64,000 nucleotides of DNA from Reclinomonas americana ATCC 50394 (lineage: Eukaryota > Jakobida > Jakobea > Jakobida), in assembly GCA_048213135.1 (NCBI GenBank), contig PS015550.1:1-64000 (forward strand), given 5' to 3'. The notes beneath the pieces were generated by a model, which saw only the letters and a list, made by a program, of their open reading frames with translations, searched no databases and was not told the DNA's origin. Below are positions 11,201 to 22,490 of the stretch, one piece after another (position 1 is the first letter of the stretch; each line of letters opens with the position of its first letter). The position numbers and the translations under genes are program-made.

Positions 11201-12947
11201 TCGGTGACTACTACCTCACGCCCGCCTCCTCTCGCGCCACTTCTCGCTGACTTTTTGCCACGCAGCCTCACCACGACGCAGATCAAGCAGCATCCGTTCT
11301 TCTTGGACGCCTCCGGCCGGCGCATGATGATTCAGCGCCTCGAGGAGAGCGGCAAGACGTTTGACAGCAAGGGTTTGTCGTGGCTTTCGACTCCATCGTG
11401 AGCCCTCTTCTTCTTCTTCTCATTTTCCCACTCACCCGTGATGTATGCAGCACGACGCATGCTGGAGGGGCTGCAGCCGAGCATTTCGGTGGGACGCATC
11501 GATCCGCAGCACTGGCGAGACACCCTGTGCAGCGCACTGCGAGTGCACGATTCCGATCGTTCCCGAGTGCTGACATCGTTGCGGTGCGACACCATGACGG
11601 CGAACGCGTGGGGCATGGTAAGTGGGGCGAGCGTGCACAGCGATCCCGCGCACAGCGGCACTCACCGATTCGAGTTGTGCAGGTCAAGTTCATGCGCAAC
11701 GTCATGACACACGCCAGTGATCCCGACTTTTCGCACGACTTGCTGGATCGCTTCTGCCACTTTGTCATGCCGAGTGGCGACGTGCGGCACGTGGCCGATG
11801 TGGAGCAGTTCTTCCACGAGCACCCGCTGTTTTCGTGGATCCTGCCGGAGGTGTGGAGCACCACGCAGGTGGATCACATTCGAAGTGTGCGCAACATGCT
11901 GGAGAACATTCCCAACTTTGACGCCATCTTCCGCGGCGACGCCGAGTCGGTGATGCGAGCCGTGGAGCAATTCCTGGCCAAGTCCATGAAGCGCACTGTG
12001 GACGGTCGCAGCACGCCAGAGTTGGAGGTGCCCGAGGTAAGGAACTCACACGTCTCGCGTTGTACGGGATCCCGAAGCTCACCTTGTGCGAAATGCAGTC
12101 TCGGCCTCGCGATCGCACACCGCCGGCGTCCCCACCGCTGCCTCCTTCGCGACCGCCGGCTTCAGCGCCAGCCGCAGTGCCGCTGCCTGCGGTGCAACTG
12201 CTGACCCCAGCCGCTGTCACTGCTGCTGCCAGCGCTTCGACTGCCTCACCGACAAGCGGTTCCTCGCGACGCCGCAATCGCCAGAATCGGCAGGCTGCCG
12301 CTGCGGCTGCCGCCGCCGCTTCAGCTGCTGACTCCACCGCTGACGCTGGCTCCGCTTCCTCTTCCGGCTCACGATCGCCCACACGCACTCCTCAAGCAGG
12401 TGGTCGAGCTCCGCCCGAGTACCGAGCTGTGGCTGCGGTGAGTTGCATTGTGCGCGGCAGTGGTGCGTAGTGTTTCTGACCACAACTCACACCTGTCGGT
12501 GCAGGCGAGTGCCGAGTGGAAGGCCGCACCCGCTCCGTCGCGCTCCTCGTCCGTCAAGCTGCCGCCGGACTTTGCTGGTGCGTATGTAGCGCGATGAATG
12601 TCGGTCTTGAGACACGCGCCTTCTCACTTCTTGATCGGCGCGCAGAGATCCCTGCACGCAACGAGCTCCACGCTTCGTTCACCAAGGACAACGGCGGCCC
12701 GTATCCTGGCCGTGTTCTCAACTGCAACGCCAAGCTGGGCACCGCCCACATTGAGTGGGAGGGTCAGGGCAGCAGCAAGCCGCTGGTGTACATGTACAAG
12801 ACTTCGTTGCAGGAGCCGGCGCGCTTTGCCGACATGATCAAGCCCGGTGCGCGTGTGACCATGTGGATCAAGAACAACCCGAAGATGATGCCGGGCAAGC
12901 CGATCCAGCCGTACGCCTACGCTGTCATTCTGCGCACGCAGCAGTAG
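8210..12947 (+). CDS. Protein kinase with IRE1/RNase L-type KEN ribonuclease domain
   Basis: About fourteen exons. The start at 8210 opens MTDFREKLFEEFL. The N-terminal third (8210-10090) is an unrecognised helical region followed by a Ser/Ala-rich linker. The kinase domain (about 10095-11320) has glycine loop GQGSYGSVYLG, VAVKLIP lysine, HRDIKPN joined to NILVD across an intron, CDFGMA and QAPED, so it looks catalytically competent. Directly after HPFF comes a KEN-like domain (about 11290-11880) with IDPQHWRDTL and MRNVMTHASD; the R-N-x3-H pattern matches the ribonuclease residues of IRE1 and RNase L. An Ala/Pro/Ser-rich linker and a conserved-looking C-terminal beta-type domain (12645-12947, about 100 residues) follow. 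I see no signal peptide, transmembrane helix or ankyrin repeats, so it appears soluble. Several introns begin GTTGCG or GTTGCA (8724, 9052, 10512). Confidence 0.75.
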
Positions 12948-13015
12948 AACCCAGTACGTAGAGAGCACAGGATGCTCGGTTTCCAATGTAGACTCATTGT
13001 AGACCAATCTCATAC

Positions 13016-14886
13016 ATGCGAAGGCCGCGCTCGTCGCCTGTTGCGACTGTGCTCCTCCTCTTCCTCCTCTGCTTCTGTTTCCTCCTTTCACCCTCGCCCT
13101 CCAGCGCCGACGCACTTGGTGACACTCGCGACTGCGATGCATCGTTTCCGTGGTCGCTCTTCACGCGCGCCAGCTGGCACCTGCTGCGTGGCGAGTCTCT
13201 GTCGTCGTCCGCCTCTCACCGCCCACCACACCATGGTGCAATGGCGCGCATCTCTGCTCCCTTTCGATTCCGTCGTCAGTGCCTCGCTGCATTCGAGTCG
13301 TGGTTGTCGCTCTCCGAGGTGTACATGACGCTGCAGTCGCCACGCAGCGGGCCCACACAGGTGCTGCATGCCGATGCCCCACTGGCGGCCGCACCACCTG
13401 GCGTCATTCGACGACACCCTGCATTCGATCGGGTGAGGAGGCGTGTGATCTTCAGAGACAAGTGATCGACTCACTCACTTGCACACCGCTGCGCACACAG
13501 GTGTCGGTGCTGTACGACGCTCCAGTGCGATTACCGACGAGTGCACGCGGCAGCAATGTCGGTCCACCAATGCTCATGCGATCGCCGACGCTCATGGAGC
13601 ACCAGCTCACCGACCCGTACCCGTCGTACTCGATCGTGGTGGAGAATGCGGTGTGTGTTCTCGCCCTCTTCCTCTGCACGAGCTGCGCGTGACCGTGACG
13701 TGCCATGTGCAGCTCGTCACTCCAGACGATGCGGTGTTCACCAAGGAGCACGTGTTGCTGGCACGTTCGTGTCTGCCGCGCGTGCTCGAGGCGCCCCGCA
13801 CGTGGGAGGCCACTGATGAGGTGCTGTTGGCCGACGCCGTGCTGCCGCTGCTGCAGATTTTCTCCGACGCACTGTTCCACATCATCATCGAGTCCCTCAC
13901 GCGCCTCATGCAAGTGTGGGACGAGGTGTACCCGGATCGCAGCATTGTGGTGCTCACACGACGGAGCACGTACGGGTCGCAGCTGACTCTGGATCTGTTT
14001 GAGGCTGTCGGCATTTCCGGCGATCGAGTTGCGCATGTGTGGTGCGGAATTTTTTGCACTCGGGATCCTCCATTCCTGACTGCCCACAGATCGTCCTCGA
14101 TCCGCCGCCGGTCATGGCACGCAAAGTGTACTTTGTGGCGGGTACCTACTGCACGCAGTCGCAGCCGTCGCTGTTGCACGAGATTGCTCGTGTCTTCAAC
14201 GTGCTGCACGGCGACATGGTGCGCGAGGTCATGCGAGAATACTGGAACTGTTGCGTCCAACGTTGCTGGTGCTGGTCAGCATGTGTATTCGCTGCTGAAT
14301 CGCACACGTGCAGCACGGCGCACTGTGCAACTGCGGACGCCGACGCCGAGCGGGCGTCCTCTGCGGCGTGTGGTGGTGATTGAGCGCAAGGGCGAGCGTG
14401 AGTTGGTGCAACACGACGAGGTGAGTGCTGTGCTTCTTTTCTTCATGCCTCCATCCTCCGTTGTGGCAAAGCTCACGTGGTGGCACACACTCATAGATCA
14501 TCGCCATGATGCAACGCGATTTCCCGCACTTTGAGATGGTGTTGTTGTCGCGCAACGCCACCGCCATGCAGGGAATCGTCGAGGTGGCCATGGCCGACAT
14601 TCTGTTTGGCGCGCACGGTGCGGGGTTCTCCTATCGCGCCTTTATCCGAGGTCGTCCGTGCGCCCACGTCGAAGTCATGTACCACGCCGGCTTCGCGTGG
14701 GGCATGACGTGGAATCCCGGTCTGGTGTTGATGGCCGCCGCGCAGGGCTGCAAGACGTTTGTGCACTTTGACGAAAAGGGCACGCAGATCAGCGCGTTGG
14801 ATGCACCAGTCGCCGATATCCGCTGGCTTCTGCAGCAGGCCGACGACTGGTTGGCCACGCAGGATGTGCGCAGGCCTTTCTCGTAG
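13016..14886 (+). CDS. GT61/DUF563 family glycosyltransferase, paralogue 1
   Basis: Secretory-pathway glycosyltransferase of the EOGT/plant xylosyltransferase type. The N terminus has a signal or anchor helix (LLLFLLCFCFLLS). The conserved lumenal core includes FPWSLF, VENA, LFHIIIESLTRL, VWDEVYPDRS, FPHFE and the family hallmark FGAHGAGF, followed by RPCAHVEVMY and WNPG. The stop is TAG at 14884-14886. Introns include 13649 (GTGTGT), 14028-14089 and 14250-14313 (both GTTGCG). First of three head-to-tail copies. The acceptor and sugar donor cannot be told from sequence. Confidence 0.85.
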
Positions 14887-15072
14887 ACTAAAAGGAGACT
14901 GAGAGCGACGATTGCTGTCGATTTCCTCCTTCTCAGCCTGCTGCTGTTTGCGGCTACATGCGCAGAGATGGCCAGTGTCATGTCCCGGGCAGGCGACTGT
15001 GTTTTTGAGTCGCCAAGTGAAGAACAAAGGCCAGCGCGTGACTGACGCACAATTTCGTTTCTTTTTCCGACG

Positions 15073-17436
15073 ATGCACACGAGGAGAGCGCTTCTTGTCG
15101 CCCTTCTCGCCGCGGTGGTGTGTGTGACCTCATTTGTTTCTCGGTCTCCCCATCTCTCACTCTGCTGTGCTGCGTCAGGTGGTGTGCACATGTATGCTGG
15201 CATCTTCCGCCTCGATCGTCGGTGAGTATGCGTGTGTGCATTCTGCGTGCGCACACACGCACACGCTCATCATCGTCTGTCCGCAGATCAGAGCAGTGGA
15301 GACGCAGCTCTCGGCGTCTCTGCATCGCATCTCGACATCACTGCGGTGCGTTGTCTCTCGTCGGAGAGGAACTGCATGCATGTGAGACTCACGCAAACTC
15401 TGTTGCAGGTCCACGCATCGACGTCGCCTGAGGTGTTGCTGCCACACACCATCTGCCTCGTGTTGGATACAGTTTATCTCTCACACACCTCTCTTGCGCA
15501 GCACGAGGCCTGCCGACGCAACTTCCCGTGGTCACTCTTCTCGCCCGCCAGCTGGATCATGATGCGAGGCAGCAAGGCAGTCGACGACTCCTCGGGCCAG
15601 CCGCGACCACTGCACGTCGGTGCGTCGGCGCTGGTGATTCCGCCGTTCCAGATCCGCGCGGAATGTGCGGCCGCCTTCGAGTCGTGGCTGGCGCTGTCGC
15701 CCACGCTGCTGACGCTTGCTCGGGAGCCGCCACTGAAGCTGCGAGCCGAGGAACCCTTCGCTGTCATGTCGACGGCCAACAATCCGCGCTACGTGGTGCG
15801 TCGACACCCGCAGTTCGACATGGTAAGCACCCGATCTCTTCGCGTCTTTTCCTCTTTTGCGTCGCCTGAGTGTCTGTGCATGCATGATCAGCATCCTGTG
15901 CAACACGAACTGCCGGTGCGCCTGCCACACTTGCAGCAGCAGGATATTGGTCCGCCCATGATCATGCGCCCGGGCAACCTGATGGAGCACCGGCGGTCGC
16001 TGTACGTGCCGTGGGGCTCGATGGTGGTGGAGAATGCTGTTGCGTGTGTTGAAGATCTTCGGGTTATCGCCTTCGACTGCTCACTTGTGTACCTCGAGCG
16101 CAGCTCATCTCCCCACACGATGTTGTCTTCACCGACGATGCTGCCATGGAGGCGCGCTCATGTCGTACCGCGGACGCCAACCCGCAGCCAATGCCGATCG
16201 AGTGGTCGGTGAACCAGGCCGCGCTGCTGTTGGACGCGGCGCTGCCACTCATGCAGCTCTTCTCCCATCGCCTCTATCACATCATTGTCGAGTCGCTGCC
16301 GAGACTCATTGCGGTGCGTGGCGCGAAAAGTACAAGTTGGAAGCGACGTGAGAGACTGCTCACCTCGCACGCACACCTGCAGGTGTGGGACGAGGTGTAT
16401 GCCGATCGCAGCATCTTCATCTTGGCCAGTGCCGTCGAGCACGGCGACCAGGTGGTGGTCGACACGTTTGCCGCGGTCGGCATTCCACGCGAGCGAGTTG
16501 CGTGCCGTGTGGTTTACATAGCTGCACGCGCTGCTGTCACTTCGGTCGCTGGTCTCACGACGGCGCAGTTGATACTGAGTCCACCACCGGTCATGGCGCG
16601 CAAGGTGTACCTGGTGTCTGGTGTGTTTTGCACGCACCCGCATGCGACCGTGATACAAGGCATTCGTCGCGTGTTTGAGACTCTGCATGGTGACATGGTG
16701 CGAGCGGCTCTGCGGCAGTTGTGGGAGCGTTGCGTGGGCAGCCGCGCCTTGTGCTCTTGCAGTCTGTCACCCTCACACCTGCGCAGCGAATCGCCGACTG
16801 TGGGTTCGTGACGGGCCGCTGACGCGTCGTCGTGCCGTGCGCCGCATGGCCGTGTTCCAGCGCACGAAAACTCGTGCCCTGGTCGAGCACAACGAGGTGC
16901 GCACGACCGCATGTAGTCGATCGCTGTGTTTCGTTGCTGACGACGGCAGACACGCAGATTATGCACATGCTGCGGACCGAATTCCCCCACTTCGAGGTGC
17001 AAGTGATCCCCGACAACGCCACCGTCGCGCAGGGCATTCTGGCGGTGGCCAACGCTCATGTTTTGTTCGGGCCGCACGGTGCCGGCTTTGCGTTTGCGGC
17101 GTTTGGCATTGGCCGGCCGTGCGCTCACGTGGAGGTCACGTACGGTGGCAACGACAGAGGCATGTCGTGGAATCCGTGCCAGTTGGACGTCACGGCAGCA
17201 CATGTTGCGTGAAGAGGAGAAAGAAGGAGTGGGAAAGCGAGTGTCACCGCTCACCGCCACAGCAGGGATGCAAACAATTCTTCCTTTTTGACGAGTTCTC
17301 CAGCCAAATGCACCCGACAATCTCGGCACCGGTGAACGACGTGCGGTGGATCATGCAGCAGGTGGACGAGTGGCTCGAGTCGCAAATGCCTCTAACAGTA
17401 CCCGACGACGACGACGGAGACGGAGTATTTGGTTGA
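15073..17436 (+). CDS. GT61/DUF563 family glycosyltransferase, paralogue 2
   Basis: The start MHTRRALLVALLAAV provides a signal or anchor helix that is completed across a first intron. Several short 5' exons (15073-15444) encode a linker to EACRRNFPWSLF. The core repeats the motifs of its neighbours: VENA, LYHIIVESLPRL, VWDEVYADRS, FPHFE and FGPHGAGF, then RPCAHVEVTY. The C terminus is acidic (DDDDGDG). Four introns use GTTGCG donors (16039-16103, about 16497, 16729-16786, about 17203). The last of these is absent from paralogue 1. Same predicted lumenal transferase role as its neighbours. Confidence 0.85.
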
Positions 17437-17474
17437 GTGAAATCGTCCTGCTCCGCTACTACAACGCGACACGA

Positions 17475-19404
17475 ATGCCGAGCGCGCCTCGCCTCCTTTT
17501 CCGCCTCGCATTCCTCTGCTGCCTCCTCCTCCTCTCCCACACTCCACTCTCCTCCTCCGCCACACACGACAACGACGCCTGCGAAGACAACTTTCCGTGG
17601 TCACTCTTCGCCCCACGCTCATGGAGAATGGTGGTCGGCAGCGACGAGCTGCTCGACGACAGCATGCGTCCTTTACACAAGGGCGCCATGGCACACATCA
17701 GCGCACCCTTCCACCCACGTCTGTCGCGTTGCCGATCGCCCTGGTTGACAATCACTCGTGAGGCAATGAGTCTGCGAGAACCGCGTGTCGGGCCCGCCCA
17801 GGTGCTGCAAGAGTATGAGCCGTATGATATGATGGTGTCGACGGGGAATCCGCGGTGTACTCTGCGTCGACATCCGCGTTTTGATCGAGTTGAGTGAGGG
17901 CATGGAGATGATGATGATTGTCATTAGGCAGCTCAATTCCGTTCTCTTTCTGCAGCAACGTGTGCAGTACGCGATGCCTGTGCGACCGCCGCATGTGCGA
18001 CCGGAGGGAGTTGGCTCGCCGTTTGATCCGCGTCCGGGTGACATGATGGAGCACCGCCTGTCGAACCACATGCCATCGCACTCGATTGTTGTCGAGAATG
18101 CTGTTGCGTGCGTGCATGTCTTTGTGTGCAATGCATCTGATGCTCACTGGGAAAGAGAGAGCAGGTGGTGGCGCACAGTGGATTGGTGTTCACGCCCGAG
18201 TACATGCTGGCGCCGATCTCCTGCGAGTCCTTCAACCCCGATTTCCCGATGCAGTGGGAGACCACCACGAGTGCCGTGCTGGTGGATGCCGTGTTGCCGT
18301 TGCTGCAGGCGTTCTCCGGTGGCCTGTATCACACGGTGGGGGAGTCTCTGCCGCGGCTCATGCAGGTGTGGGACGAGGTGTATCCCGATCGGAGCATCGT
18401 GATTGCCACCACCAGCAGCGACTATGGAGCGCAAATGATGTATGATTTGTACGCGGCCGTGGGCATTCCGGCGGAGAGGGTGAGTGCGCGCCCTGTATGA
18501 GTGCAGAGAGAGTGTGTATATGTGGGCAAGCGAATAACCGTGTATGTGTGTGCATGTGCAGATCATCCTCGATCCGCCGGCGATCCTGGCCAAGAAAGTC
18601 TATTACGTTGGTGGTGTGTACTGCACCGATGCACAACGGTCGCTGGTGCACGAGATGAATCGTGTCTTTGACTTGCTGCACGGCGACATGGTGCGATCGG
18701 CTCTGCGCGAGCTGTGGCAACGTTGCGCGTGCATGCGCATTCATCTTTTATTGTCTTGTGTATCAACCACCACTTCGCTCGCTACAGCCAAGCGCTCTGT
18801 GCGGTTGCGCACCGATACCCCGTCTGGACGTGCTCTCCGACGCGTGGTGGTCATCAGCCGGGAAGGCCGGCGAGTCTTGGCTCGTGAGAGCGAGGTGAGT
18901 CTCTGTTGTCCTTTTTCTGAAATCATCTGTTCAGGTCCGTTGACGATTGCGGCGTGCAGGTCGTGGAGGCCATGCGACGCGAGTTTCCACATTTCGACGT
19001 GCATGTGCTACCGGCCAGCACATCAGTCGCCGCTGGCATCCTTGCAGTGCGTCACGCGCACATTCTGTTCGGCGCACACGGAGCTGGCTTTGCGTACGCT
19101 GCTTTCGGTGCCACTCGCCCGTGTGCCCACGTGGAGATCACGTACGGCCGTCGCCTCCCCTACTTTATGAAGTGGAACCCGTGCCAGATGATCCTGTCGG
19201 CGCCACACGTTCGTCGCCATCGCTTTTGCGGAGAAAATCCGACGCAGTCGCCACTGACTTATTGGTCTGCAGGGTTGCAAGCCGTTCTTTTTGTTCGACG
19301 ACGACGCGGAACAGCATGCACCAGCACTCAAGGCCCCATGGGACGACATTCGATGGCTCTTGCAACAGGCAGACGAGTGGCTGGACTCGCAGCGATTGCC
19401 GTGA
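17475..19404 (+). CDS. GT61/DUF563 family glycosyltransferase, paralogue 3
   Basis: Starts 38 bases after paralogue 2 stops. The N-terminal hydrophobic helix is LLFRLAFLCCLLLLS. Core motifs are FPWSLF, VENA, LYHTVGESLPRL, VWDEVYPDRS, FPHFD and FGAHGAGF, then RPCAHVEITY. The HII(V/I)ES block of the other copies is HTVGES here. The stop TGA is at 19402-19404 after DSQRLP. GTTGCG introns are at 18103-18164 and 18722-18787, at the same positions as in paralogue 2. Predicted Golgi/ER transferase; specificity unknown. Confidence 0.85.
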
Positions 19405-19539
19405 AAGTAAGTCACGTGTACGTGATCGATCGGCCTGTCGAAGTCCGCAGCGACGAAAGCGCGAAAAAGCCGCCTGTCGCTGGCCAGCGGAGCTCACCTC
19501 CATGCGCCATCACGTCGAGCCACACGTCCGCTCGAGAGA

Positions 19540-22356
19540 ATGAAGACGTTCATCGCGACTTGTCCTTTGTCATCTTCGTCAAATTCAATCATGAGTGCCG
19601 AGGGGGAGGCCAGTGGCTCATCGCCCACCATGTCAGACATCACATCGCTCATGTCGCAACGCCAGTGGAAGCGCGCCGACGAGCAACTCACGGCCATGCT
19701 CACCGATTCCTCTGCTCCTGCAGTTGCTTCCACACAGATGTTTTTTCGCGCGCAAAATCACACGCACTCTCTCAACTGAGGATTGCTACAGACTCAACGC
19801 GCGGCCGCATTGCTTGCACGGAGTGTGACGCGAGTGCGACAGACAGAGGCAGTCGACTTGGAGTTCTCACAGAGCGCAGAGGTGATTGAGCGGCGAACGG
19901 AGTTGTTGAATCAAGTGAGTGTGCGTGTTCTCTCCGGGAGCCCTGATTCACGCACTCATTCGGGCGGTCGTCTTGCAAGGCTCTGGCGGATGTGGAAGCT
20001 GCGCGAGAGGCCGACAGCGGCATGTCGCCAGTGGTCTATCTGATGCACAAGGGCGACGCGCTGGTGCATCGCAAGTCGGTGCCTGGATCAATCCGCGAAG
20101 GTCACTCGCCCCGAGCAAGCAAGAAGCTGTGCTGTATGTGCTCACGGCCTCTCTCCGTGCAGGACTCACGTGCCTGCTGCAGGCCGCTGAGCAGGAGCCA
20201 GAGAACGCCGAGTGCCTGATTCGTTTGGGTCACGCACACTTGAGCTGTGCGGACTTGGCCAGCGCCGAGGCAGCGTGGCGCAAGGCCGTGGGCCTGGCGC
20301 CCGACTCGGTGGAGGCCGTGCACTGGCTGGCGGTGGCGTTGGACTTGCTGGGCCGAGGCCACGAGTCGGTGTCGATGTTCATTGTTGAGTTGTCGCGCGG
20401 GAAGGCAATGAGATCCCACAGACTCATCGTCACTCGTGCACACAGCGTGCAGTCAAGTTGGAGGCCAACGACGCCGAGATCTACATTCACCGCGGCATGG
20501 CGATGGAGCGGCTGAAGAGAGTTTCGTCCTTGCGTGCATCTCGTACGATGATGACCTGGGAGGCTGACTGGGGCCGGCACACAGTTCCACGAAGCGTTCA
20601 CCGATTACGAGCAAGCCGTGGCACTCGAGCCCAACAACCCACGCGCTCTGCGGCTGCGTGGTCAGCTCCACCTGTCCATGGGCAAGCCGGTGCTGGCCGA
20701 GCGTGATCTGACCGCGTCGGTGAGATCACCTTTCTTTGCACACTCAGTGTGTCTGCCACTTGTCTCACTTGTGGAGTGCGCAGATCACGTTGTGCCCGGA
20801 GCAAGACTTTTTGGTGTACGCGTTGCGTGCGCGCTCCTTTGATGCCATTTGCTCCGTGACGCAGTCGGGTCGGGAAACCGAGGCACCCGTGGACCCGGCC
20901 GCCCTCGGCACGATGGCGCAGCGTTCCGTTGCCGATCTCACGCACGTGTTGAGCAAGGTACGCATCGTGAGGTCGAACCGAGAGACTATGTCGTTGATGC
21001 TGACCTGCCGTACTCAGGATCCGAAAAACCTCGATGCGCTGCGTGGCCGTGCAGCCATTCGGGCCAACTATTTGCAGGAGATCGACGCGGCGCTGCAGGT
21101 GTGTGTGACTCGTATCTCGCGCGTGCGCACACACTGTCGTTGGTCTTGACTCTTGAATGCACCAGGACTACGAGCGTGTGATCGAGCTGGACCCCGATCC
21201 AATGCCAACGGTTTTGCTCTCCTACGCCAGGCTAATGTGCCTCCACTGCCCCGACAACAAGTACGCAGCACTCGATGCGTTCTCGCGCAGCATCCATGCG
21301 ATGGAGCGTGAGGTGATTCTTTGTCATGTGCTACTGCGACTGCATGTCTCGTTGCTCACATTGGCGCCATATCAAGTCCGACCGCGGTTACTGGTCGGCC
21401 GAGTTGTGTGACGCGCTGTACGATCAAGCGTGGATCGAGCGTGAGTTGGGCCTGTACGAGGAGGCCGTGCGCGACTACTCGCGGATTGGGCACATTGAGA
21501 AGATCCAGCCCGACGTGTTCCCCCGCTGGCTGATGGAGCGCGCGGCCGATCGCATTGTGCTCAACGATCAGTTGCGTGTTGGTGGCATGCACAGTTTTGT
21601 GATTCGTCATCCTCACTCTCGTCTTTCTCTGGCATGCAGTGCGCTGGCGATGCGCGATCTGCTGGCCGTCCTGCACCACTCACCCGACAGCACCGACGCA
21701 CAAGAGACCATGCAGGAACTGGTGTCGCGCGGGTGCACTGCGGCCGATGCCGCCACCGAGGATCTGGATCCGGTGTCGCCTCCGGGCCTGCTGTTCTCCA
21801 TTCGCCGTCTGAAGGCGCGAGGCAGCGAGATGCTGCGCGAGGAGGGCGTGCCACTGGAGCACTGTGTGGCGCAGTACGAGCGCACAGTGGGTTTCTTCGA
21901 GGAGCTGGAGACGCACAAGCGCAAGATGACCGAGGAGGAGAGGGAAGAGGAACGCAGATTGCGCATCTCCATCCACAACAACATTGCGCTGTGCCAGTTG
22001 CGCGGCGGCCGTCCGGACGCGGCTCGTGCCCTGTGCGCGCAGGTGTTGGAGTTGGATCCCAGCAACATCAAGGCCCGCATGCATCTCTTCATGGTGGCCA
22101 CGGCGCAGCACAACGACGTGGAGGCGCTGAAGGCGCTGGAGAGCGTCGAGGATCAGCTGCCCGAAGAATTCCGCAGGTGCGTTCTTGTGCACGCTGTTTC
22201 TCAACACCTACTGCCTACTCATGTTGTATACTGCCAAACAGCCGTCTGGACGAGCTCCGACGACGAGTGGGTGACGTGCCAGCTGAAGTCGCCGCCGCCG
22301 CCGCCGTTGTGGAGGCACCGCCACCGGCCGAGGTGTCAGCCGAACCGGCACCATAG
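19540..22356 (+). CDS. Tetratricopeptide-repeat protein
   Basis: Multi-exon gene. ATG codons in frame at 19540 and 19591 are both possible starts; the first adds 17 residues. TPR-like helical pairs are visible as AECLIRLGHAHLSCADL followed by AWRKAVGLAPDS, AEIYIHRGMAMERL, DYEQAVALEPNNPRALRLRG, DYERVIELDPDPM and ALCAQVLELDPSNIKARMHL. The pattern of A at position 8, G/A at 8/20 and P at the end of units is typical. The C terminus is Ala/Pro-rich. One intron (21571-21639) has a GTTGCG donor. It is probably a scaffold or cochaperone-like protein; no catalytic domain is seen and I cannot assign it to a named subfamily. Confidence 0.75.
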
Positions 22357-22490
22357 ATGTAGACGGAGGGGTACTGGCCTGAGGAGTGGATGTGAGTGAA
22401 CAAGAGATTGACGAACCTCAAAGGGTGAACGAACTTCGAGCTGGGAGTTGTCCCTGCGTCCGTGTAATTCCGTCGTTTGGTGTCGGTGCC

